Assembly (NCBI RefSeq): GCF_901709675.1
Contig: NC_051088.1
Location: forward strand, 21,056,693-21,120,692
Reading direction: 5' to 3'
Source of the DNA: Syngnathus acus
Taxonomy: Eukaryota; Chordata; Actinopteri; Syngnathiformes; Syngnathidae
DNA length: 64,000 nucleotides
Position 1 is the stretch's first letter, and the number at the start of each line of letters is the position of its first letter. The notes under the pieces were generated by a model. The model was not told the origin of the DNA, did not search any database, and saw only the letters and a program-made list of their open reading frames with translations. The translations under genes and the position numbers were made by a program. Shown here piece by piece: positions 55,049-64,000 of this stretch.

Positions 55049-57438
55049 TTGACAATGAAATAATCAGCAGGCCAACACAAACACAGCTGTTTTATTGTTG
55101 CTCTGTTCAGATGTGCTTTAACAGGCAGACGGTGAGAGAGAGAGAGAGCGAGCGAGGAGAGAGAGATGAAACAGAACAAAAGATGCAGCCACCCACCCAC
55201 CTCGGGTTTAGTCCGTCCCACTCTTTGGCACACGGCAAGCCCCTCATCCCGCTCCGTCTGTGCGTTTTATCGTCTTTACAAGTGCTTCTGCAGTCACGGC
55301 CCGATACTCATCTTAGCCAGTCTAGGTCGGCGTGCGCGCGGACCTCCGCCAATGCCAAATTATTCAGCGCAGAGTGAAATAAATCTGAATCCTCATCCAG
55401 ATCCAGTCCGTAATAGTTCCCACTTCGACCTGACTTGAGTGGAAATTGCTTTCTTGGTTTTTGCACACATTCACACGACACCGGCAGAGGTAACAGTCGG
55501 TTGCTGATGCCACGCTTTTTTGTCTTTTACTGGCTCTTGAATTCGTGCCAGTTTTCGTACCTTGCAGTGTAGCGGCGTTAATTGTGAAACCTCAGGGAAC
55601 ATCAGGATGTACAATTTACTGTACAAATTTGGTTTGACTCAACTTTTCTCAACTCTAACATAAGCATTGAGAGAATGTGTCCAAACTCTGACAAGTGCTA
55701 AGAAGTCATAGATTTTTCTGTTTGCTGCTTCATTGCCACACCAAAGGCCAAAAGCTGGACCCAGAACAATTTTTTCTTCTTGTGCATTTGACCTATTTTT
55801 GTTTTTGTTATATAAATAGTCTGAACAACTTAATTCTGATTTTTTTTTTTTTTTCAATCTTCAAATCTCACCTGGGTAACTTTCATATGTTCCTATATTG
55901 GATAAATATCCGATTGTTTGCAATTGTTCGCATATATTCGATCTTGACGTCCAAAATGCCCACCGTGGGGGAGGGGGGGGGGTATTGTGAGATTGAATCT
56001 ACAACATTGTATTGATTAAATTAATCCCACTTTAAACACAAAGCATAAGTGGACATTTACTGAGATAGCAGTAATCCAGACACACAAGCGACTCTTATAT
56101 TACGTGCAGAAAAATCCAAATTATTCCTTGAGATTTCTGAGATGAGCTTTGTGTTTGTGCAATGAATTGCTGGCACTTGAGCCATGCTGGCGCCATGTTC
56201 TGCCCGTGTGTGTGTGTTTTGATGGTCACAAGAAGAGATGAAAATGCGATCATGAAGGAGCCTTGCAAAGGTGCGGACAGCAAAAAAACAACAACACTGG
56301 GGAAGCTGCTGGGTATCAAGGGCAGACGGGCCATGTGTGTCCTCACGTGTGCGTGTGCGCGCATGTGCGTGTGCGCGCATGCCCCTGCGTCTTTGTACTG
56401 GCTAATCTAGGCGTCAGCAGCTTTTTGAGGCTTTTGTGCTGACAATAATCACAGCGCGCTCCTCTTTTCAATTCATCAGCAACAACAAGGAGGGATCACA
56501 TGTCCTGATGGAGCGAATACGACACAGTTAAAGTGGCCATCATGTTGCCTGGTTACTGCTCGCTTGGATGGTCAATGCCACAAAATAAAACATACTCCAT
56601 TTTTTTTTTTTTTTTTGGTCAATAATTTATTTTTAGGTTGCGGTGAGACGGGACGACTAAACGAGAGGTCCAATCCGTAGCAAGCTTTAATTAGAATAAT
56701 TAGCTTCAGAACAATATTAACAGCAATTATCATCATAAATAAAACAGAATGGTCAGAATTGTGAAAACATTGAAGAAGTGAATGTTTCCCTGCTGTTGAA
56801 AATGTTACGCGTGACACTTTCAGATGTTTGACTTCTGTGAAGGCCCAGAGTAGAAATTGAAGCATTTGTTATTTATCATTGTAGCCAGCCCCTCCCATTA
56901 GAACCAGTGAGCAGGAAGTCATTGTGAAAAATTCAGGAAGGAACCAGCAGAAACAGGAATGATTGTTGCGGTAAATCTTGGTGTCCAGTAAACACTTCAA
57001 TACAGCAGATCCACTTTTCACTTCAAGGAAAAGAGATGCCCTCAGGTCTTTTGATTGAATATAAAATAGAAAGCCATGTTTGAAAAGAACATTTAACAAA
57101 TGAAGCCGCACACACACAAAATACGACAGGCTTCCTAACGTGTAACCCGACGGATCACGGTGGTGTCGGACCGCAATATACCGAGAACAAACACCCATCA
57201 AAATATCGCCGCACCGAATGAGACGAACAGAATGTAAACGTAGAAGGGAAATGAATGAAGGCTTTTGTGGGAATGCTACGGAGCTTCACTAATCAGGAAG
57301 TGCGTGTTGGCGTGCACGGGAAAGGAAAGCAAAAATACAGAAACACCACTTTTTTTTTTCCTCATACATGTCCGTGACACTTAAAAACATCCACAATAAA
57401 AAGATCTTTATATATATATATGTATGTATATTAAGTTC

Positions 57439-57444
57439 TTTATT
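57439..57444 (-). terminator. Candidate poly(A) signal of the prox gene
   Basis: TTTATT on the plus strand (AATAAA on minus) lies 218 bp after the stop codon. Prox1 3'UTRs are often several kb long, so a more distal site toward 56.6 kb is also possible. Confidence 0.35.
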
Positions 57445-57661
57445 TCTACTTGGTTCCATTCAGTGTCCGCAAAAAGATGAAGAACATGCATGGACGGCCC
57501 AGGAAGAAGTGAATGTCTTCATGTTCGTTAGGAAGAAGGTTGACTTTGTCCATGACAAACTTCTTGGCATCTCGGGGAACCGTCACGAGCTTCACCCAAC
57601 GTCGGGTTTAGTTTGTGGCGGGTTCACTGGCCTGGGCTTCCTGCTCCTCGCCCCTTCTTTG

Positions 57662-58882
57662 CTAGTCATGCAGCAGTTCCTGCAAGCAGTTTGGAGACTT
57701 GAAGGTCTCGGGGACTTCGCTGTCCAGCTTGCAGATCACCTTGTAGATCGCTTTTTTCCATGATGGGTCAGCGTCTTTGCCGGCCACGATGGCGTTAAAG
57801 AACTCACGGAGAGTCACCTGGGCTACTTCCAGGAATCGTTCAGGCACCTGCAAGACAAAATATAATATAATCTAAAAATTGAAATAGAAAAATTGTATTA
57901 TAAATGTAATAATATAATATAATTAATATAATATAATTAATATAATATATAGATAAAGATATTGAATTATTGGCACTTTCACATGTGGTTGTGAAAATCT
58001 TGACACCTCTTGTGTCTGTGTTAAGATGTTTATTTATTTATTTTTTTGCAAAGTTCTTGTTGTCCTCCACACAATTCCCATTTGTGTGAGTGTGTGTGTG
58101 TGTGTGTGTTCCTAACAAGCAGAACAATACACACCCTCACACACAGGCATTTTTTTTTTCCCCTGCCCTTCTCCCGGGGGCAAGAACATACAAAGACACT
58201 AAACCATCTGACAAGCTTGCTCTGCCTTTTCTCAACCTTTCTGTGTCTCATTTTTGAATCCCAGACAAGGTACACGCTCCTAAACACTCCAGCAAAGTGT
58301 GTAACCCTGTCACACGTGGCAGGACACGCCAAGGTTAGATGCCACCAGAACGGATGGATTGCCCCCCCCCCCCACACACGCACACACACATTGGCGCACT
58401 AAATGCTTCCCCTGACTCTTGTTCACCATATCCACCGTGTCTCTCTTTTTAGCAGGCCCCTGAAGAGCGCAGTTGTTCCAATGAGGCCCTCTGTCACACA
58501 AATGACATGACACATACAAAATACTATGTCAGACACATTTTGTGGTTAGACAAGAACCGCGTCTGAGCTTAGAAGCAGTTTGCACGACAAGCACGTCGGG
58601 TCCGGCCACTAGGGGGCCTAACTCAGAAAAAGATACTGATTGCTTCTGGTGTGTGTTTTAATATGGATAATATGGGATACTTCATGCACGAGCGTGAGGC
58701 CGGTGGTTGCTTTCATGATCAAAACCACATTATAGCTTTTACGGCAAGTACATGCTGTGGTATGTGACCTTTGACATGCTGTCTCCTGACCATCCAGATC
58801 CACTTGCTGTTGGTCGTTATTGTTCCATCGCCGTGTTTGTGTGTGCGTGTGTGTGTTTGCGCGCGTGTGTGTGTGTGTTTGC

Positions 58883-58919
<37 letters not shown>

Positions 58920-61900
58920 AGACAAGCATCTGCTTCCTTTTTCCGCTTTTACGCCATGGCTGCTATCAGGCCTGACTTTCGTCACATTGTGCCGCTTGAC
59001 CATTTGCGTCTCGAAATGTTGTCTTGCTTTGAAATTTTCCATTTCCTCACCGGATCAATAATTTTGCTTGTTCAAGGATAATTTTGAGTGATTGTCAGGA
59101 AGGTATAACTCATGTCTCGTAAGGATGCACCTGCTGTAGACTTATATTGTCTACTTTTTTTTTTTTTAATCAAGAGTGCTGTAACGGTATTATTCAGAAT
59201 TCTTCCACAGAGTGCTTGTGATGTCATCATGGCCATTTTCTTGAGCTCCTCAACTGGATTCATTTTGCTTGCGCAATAGCTCTGATTGATTTTTAATCTC
59301 CTCTCAGCTTGACAGTTGCTCTTTTTTTCACTTATTGACAATGCTCTGGTTTTCATATTGGTTACCCGTCTAAATCTGAAATATATATATATATTTAAAT
59401 TAAATTTTATTTCAGTTCATTTCATTTGATTATTATTGAATTATTTTTTTATTAATTTAATGTTTCATTTAATTATTTAATGAAAGCTGAATGTTGCTCG
59501 AGTCCAACCCAGGACTTGATTTAACCTCCATTTTCAATTTATTTCGTATTTTTGATGTCTGTGTACATTGGGGTCATCTTCAACCACAGATTATTGATTG
59601 ACATCTTTTGAAGTAGTTAGTGAGGCCAGCGGGATTGCTTCCATTAAGACTGCAAATTGTATATTTTGAAGGCTTTTCCGTCTTGATAGATGGTTCCTTT
59701 ACATCAGTCGCCTCAGCATCAGCACAAGGACAAGCGGTTAAGTTGCTCTTTGTTCCGAGAGGAAGGGTCTGCTCTGCGTTCTGAGATTGCTTATGTGTGT
59801 GTCACCAAAGAGGACAATAGCCCGGGTCATCTGAGCGAGAGGCTGCAGACCACTCGTATCACATGACAGCGGCTCAAGGCCACGTCTTTGTTAGCCGGTC
59901 CATTGTCAAAGCTGAGGAGACAGCTGCGGAGGGGAATCACTGTGTACACACACACACACAGCAACACACACACACACACAGCAACACATAAACCGTCCCC
60001 TCGTGACTCCTCGTGGCTCAGTGACAAAGACGATACATTCTTCTTCTTCGTCCCAACTGGAAGACACTCGCACATGCGCATGCACGTAGGCAGGCATTCT
60101 CCAAGCACATCGCTATATTTATAGTGACAGAAACTGGCAGGTGGCTTTGTCTGCAGCAACGTCCGCTCTCTGTCCACTAGCGCCACAAAACGTATTCTCC
60201 GTGGGTTTAATTAGACGACTCGAGATAATGGGCCGTTGCGATGGCTGTATGGAAAAGAATAGGAAGCGAGCAGATGAATGGATGAATAAGACGCGAGGAT
60301 AGATGAAAGAGTCAAGTAAGGGAGAAAGGCGTGAGAAGTCGAGAAGTCTTTCATGCGGCACAGTGCTTATGAAATCGGATAGCCCTGAAATGTGACCCCC
60401 CCCCCTCTCATTTGAAGTCAAAGGGCAGAATTTTTAAATCGCCACACCCACCCTCGGAGGGGTCTCGCTCAGATCATCACAAATGAATATCTGTCAAATA
60501 AAAGTACACAAGTATGTAAACACGAGCGTGCATGTATTTTTTGGGTTTTTAAAGTCGAGCGTATCGTTTTGCCGATGCGGAGTGCAAAGTGCCGCCTCCA
60601 TTGGCTCGTTGTGCAAATATTTTACAAGTGTTCCCAAACGCCTCGTGCAAGTTAAGGATGTCATGCCCAGTGCTGTTGGCAGACTTAACGGAGACTCGTC
60701 GGTCTGGTCCCAAAAGAAAAGGAAACATTTCTCTTCCTCTTGGCACTGGCAAGACCTGACACCACAGTGTCCTGGCAAAGAAAATCCCTCAGTCTCTTTT
60801 TTTTTTTTTTTTTTTGAAGTTGAGACTATTCCCCATTACCTTTCCCTTTCTGCCGCCGCCCCCTCCCCACGCCTCCCTCATTAGCTGGCAGACGAGCTGT
60901 AATTAGGACAAAATACTTCCAGAGAAGGGGCGGCGGGCAACGGTGGGGAGGGGGAGGGCTTGGTCGATGAAGGAGAGTGAGGTGGAAAGGAAAGAAGAGT
61001 CATAAAATGTGGCTGGAGAGACAGCAAGTAATTAATGAAGACGCAATAATTCCGCCAACATGGATCAAACGCAATGAAATATCATCGGCAGGCCGCCGTT
61101 TATGTTAAATGCTGACTCTGCGCAAATGGCGTTAAAAAGCGAACACGGTGATGCTAACCAACTGCCCCCAAAGCAGGCAATGGACAGGTGAGCTCAGATG
61201 AGGAGCGAGCCGCCAAAGATGAGCGAGCTTGATAACCCACCAGGAGGAGGACAGAGTCCGAAGGACAATGGGGGGAGGAGGAGGCGGGGGGGCTGACGGG
61301 GGGACAAATCAAGGTGGAAGCGTGATGCTAAATTTGGCTAAAAGGAGAAGACTCCTGTGCGCGGCGGAGACTTGCTGAATCGGCCTCGGTTCCGGTTTCA
61401 CGCCTCCGAGCTTGACAAAGAGAAAGAGTCCCCGGCCGCTAATGTTCCCTCAGGGCGGGCAAAGGAAGGAGGCAGGTGAAGGTGGATGCAGACAGGAAAG
61501 ACGACAAACTCTGGGAGGAACAGATATCTTTCTAGGATTTCTGAAATGGCGGCTTTATTTCCACGAAAAGGTCTGACGGCCGTTTTAAAAAAAAAAAAGA
61601 GGCTCTTCAAAATAGACCCTAAGCCAAGATAATCCATCGACTAAAAATAAGAATCGAAACAAAGTCGGGGGATAAATGCGTACACTGAAGTCATCATCCA
61701 AATACTCACAGTGGAGCGTCGTCTCTTAAAACGTCCACTCGATAAGTTAAAAAGTGTTTTTGCTTGTGTGCATAACGCTAATGGTTATCTAAATGCTGCT
61801 GATGTTGTGTCAGAGTTTCAAGGCCCTCAGGTCCCCTTCCACTAATATTGGGAGAAGACAAGTGAGGGGGAGAATGTGACTTGCGCAAATCGCTTTGACA

Positions 61901-61949
61901 AGGACACCCGCGCCTTCAGCAGCGTCCTCTTTCGCCTCGTCGAACACAC

Positions 61950-61988
<39 letters not shown>

Positions 61989-62452
61989 TGCAACATCCAC
62001 ACCTCAGCAGAAAATCGGGAGGTGACTGTTGCGTTCCGAACAGCTGACTTGGAGGACGTTTACAAAAGCCAATTTGTGTAAAACATTCGAGCCAAGCTAC
62101 TCTCAGCATACCTGCCTTTGGTATTATAATTTTTAAAATCAATAGAAAAAAATGTTTTAAGTGGGGCAAAGAATTACTCTTGAGTCAAGTGAAAACTTCC
62201 AAAATTTTTTTCTCCTTACAATATTGTGACAAAACTTGCATGTGTTGGTGGACCTACCTCAAAGTCGTTGGCTTTGTTGTAGTGCATGTTGAGCGCCCGA
62301 AAGAGTTCGGCGTCGCGGCCCACCGCTAGCTCCTCGACGGCGGTCACGCCCTCGTTGATAGCCTGCCGGGCGTATTTCTCCATCTGGATGTAGTAGAACT
62401 CTCGAAAATTGCTGAACCACTTGATCAGCTGGGAGGTGATGCAGCGGTTGAA
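57662..62452 (-). CDS. prox1: Prospero homeobox protein (Prox1 type), last two coding exons
   Basis: DNA-binding transcription factor; Prox1 directs lymphatic, lens, liver and retinal cell fate. Two exons are present: 62258-62452 (65 aa, FNRCITSQLIKWFSNFREFY onward) and 57662-57847 (61 aa plus stop, VPERFLEVAQVTLREFF to CLQELLHD), both phase 0 with clean AG/GT sites, separated by a 4.4-kb intron. Together they form most of the homeo-Prospero domain and the C-terminus. The sequence is clearly closer to Prox1 (KLDSEVPE-FKSPNCLQELLH) than to Prox2, but differs from mammalian Prox1 in NEGVTAVEELAVGRDAELFR and in Thr/Asp near the end, so it may be a teleost paralogue such as prox1b. The N-terminal exons lie beyond the right edge. 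Confidence 0.9.
57848..62257 (-). other. prox1: Last intron of the prox gene (4.4 kb)
   Basis: The intron has AT-rich (57870-57955), GT/CA (58085-58110, 58830-58917, 59944-59990, 61945-61984) and poly-T tracts. No coding exon recognised. Confidence 0.75.
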
Positions 62453-63342
62453 CTGCAAATATGAAAAGGAAGGGTCAGAAAAGTTTGACCAAATTCATCT
62501 GATGACAGCCTGGAATAATTCTATGCTTTGCTGCAGTACCACAGTTGGCCACTGCAATCGCGACATCAGAGTAATGCGGTACCTTGACTTGGGTCAAGCT
62601 CGTGACACATATCAATATCAATCAGTATTCCTCATTGAAATGAATTGAAAATGCCGTTAATCGTCACAAAATTCAAAACTTTTTTTTTTGTTACGTTTCG
62701 TTAATTTATTTTCGGGCTTATTACAGGTCTTTCCATGTTTTGTTTTTTTTACAATTATTTAGGTTTCAACAAATAAATAAATAAATAAATAAAATTAATA
62801 TAAAATATCTAATGTATAATTAATGTAAAATAATGTAATGTAAAAAATGTGTGAGCAAAAAAAAAAACTTGTAATTGAAAATACTCATAAATTGGGCCAC
62901 TGGCAAATCAACGCACTATTGTAGCCAAATATTTCGTTGCTAAACGAAAAATGCGCACCTCCGACACTGCAATTTAGCTCATCCCAGTCGCCGCTCTGCA
63001 CGGGAAACGGGAGGTGACAAATCGCTGAGGGCGTGCCATGCCACTTTGTGTTTACAACCAAAAGATGGAACCATCCGGAAAAAAAAAAGCGTCAAGTGAT
63101 GCTTGCACCCACAACCCCCCCCCCATCACTCACTTTGATGCCAGAAAGCCAAACTTGAAGGTTTGCATGCGCTGCAGCTTGGCCCGTTTTGGGGGAAGGC
63201 ACTTTGAATGTGCACAATCAACATAAATTGTCACTTGGTTCTTTTTTGCTGTGGTGTGGAAGTCACACACCAGCATGTAATATGCGCATCTGCCGTCATT
63301 AAACGTGAAGAAGCTTCACATTATCTTAAACATGTACTGTAA

Positions 63343-63560
63343 TTTCTGGACTATAAGCCGCACCTAAATATAAGACGCACAAGCTAAAAAGAATATGCAC
63401 ACATTATACAATATCATAAAAAAATCCATAGATAAACCATACTGGACTTTTTTTTTGGATATTGTTGGCGCTTTTGTTTTTGTGTGCAAATTTTATTTTG
63501 TAGAAGCATAGCAGCCGTACTGGACTATAAGCCGCAATTCTCTAAGCTTGTGGAAAAAGT
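63343..63560. repeat. Diverged MITE fragments related to the 63618 element
   Basis: The phrases ctgtaatttctggactataa and gtactggactataagccgc resemble the terminal repeat of the neighbouring element but are diverged and lack a clear partner end. Confidence 0.5.
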
Positions 63561-63617
63561 AGAGGCTAATGGTGCGGAAAATATTGTGGTTATCAATAAC
63601 TGGGCAAAACCTAAGTA

Positions 63618-63786
63618 CCGTAATTTTCGGACTATAAGTCGCGTTTTTTTTCATAGTTTGGGTGGGGGGGCGACTTATACTCAGGAGCGACTTATATACA
63701 TATATATGTTTTTTTTTCACTTTTTTGGGCATTTTATGGCTGGTGCGATTTATACTCCGGTGCGACTTATAGTCCGAAAATTACGG
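63618..63786. mobile_element. MITE with perfect terminal inverted repeats and TA flanks
   Basis: The left end ccgtaattttcggactataa and the right end ttatagtccgaaaattacgg are perfect inverted repeats; with the following gtcgc the match is about 25 bp. TA lies on both sides (63616-63617, 63787-63788). The 169-bp element is non-coding and has further internal inverted motifs (gcgacttata). It sits in a prox intron. Confidence 0.8.
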
Positions 63787-64000
63787 TAGTCGACTCCGGA
63801 ACCTGATCTGATTTTGAGGCTGTAGTAAGACTGTAGAATTTTATGCCCGTTTCAATTGTAATTAGTGTGCTAAATGCCAATAAGATTCTGTCTATGAGTG
63901 GTTTTTTTTTTCTGATATTGTATAGATATTGTGATTTATGATGGATGTTCAGTCATTGCTTATTGCGCATACCTTAATCACTATGAAATAAAATAATCAT

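Larger units (their letters stand above)
48824..57438. other. Non-coding region, right of the LTR element
   Basis: About 8.6 kb with no supported protein gene apart from the last segment of the candidate RNA (49082-49170). Recognisable contents are GT/CA runs (50588-50612, 52206-52232, 52360-52400, 54997-55048), the TA array at 52792-52842 and the repeat at 54247-54316. Part of the stretch next to 57438 may belong to the prox 3'UTR if a distal poly(A) site is used. Confidence 0.6.
62453..64000 (-). other. prox1: Partial upstream intron of the prox gene
   Basis: No exon ending in the expected residues before FNRC is visible up to base 64000, so this is intron. It has an (aaat)n run near 62773-62795 and MITE sequences at 63340-63790. 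Confidence 0.65.

Noticed and set aside
58752-59081. Cys/Val-rich frame in the prox intron
   Set aside because: It is built on a GT microsatellite and lies within an intron.

Overview
The window is vertebrate nuclear DNA, almost certainly from a ray-finned (teleost) fish. The evidence is intron-split genes with GT-AG sites, Na+/K+-ATPase alpha-1 proteins of teleost type, many simple repeats, and fragments of repeats common in teleosts (a tRNA-derived SINE, short palindromic MITEs, a Tf1/sushi-like LTR element). I cannot name the species.

Layout. (1) 53-6918, minus strand: the 5' and central part of obscurin-like 1 (obsl1), 18 Ig domains and one FN3 domain; the 3' end lies beyond base 1. (2) 6953-16424: intergenic DNA with microsatellites, a SINE and a small MITE; obsl1 and the next gene are divergent. 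(3) 16642-25812, plus strand: a complete 23-exon Na+/K+-ATPase alpha-1 gene (1023 aa). (4) 28176-38588, plus strand: a second complete, tandem alpha-1 gene (1025 aa) with the same exon phases. (5) 38589-57438: about 19 kb of mostly non-coding DNA, holding a GC-box/CCAAT promoter-like site near 39.3 kb, two exon-like segments that may form a spliced RNA ending at 49.15 kb, and a young LTR retrotransposon at 46712-48818. (6) 57662-62452, minus strand: the last two coding exons of a Prospero-homeobox (Prox1-type) gene; upstream exons lie beyond base 64000. (7) 62453-64000: intron of that gene with a TA-flanked MITE.

Both alpha-1 pumps look functional: catalytic DKTGT, intact cation-site motifs and intact reading frames. 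They differ mostly in the N-terminus and in scattered loops. Their introns are unalike in length and sequence except introns 9 and 15, which have identical lengths and about 90% identity, the sign of local gene conversion. The promoters differ: copy 2 has a perfect CRE palindrome and GC/CCAAT boxes near its TATA, while copy 1 has a TATA box followed by a GA/GT microsatellite in the presumed 5'UTR.

The most unusual item is the LTR element. It has a perfect 5-bp target-site duplication and LTRs differing by 2 substitutions, one 132-bp deletion and one 17-bp indel. It has no recognisable gag/pol. An 11-nt tract next to the 5' LTR is exactly complementary to 11 nt lying about 30 bp after the LTR's TATA-like box, the arrangement expected for Tf1/sushi-type self-priming. 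Its interior carries 17 tandem copies of a 32-bp unit.
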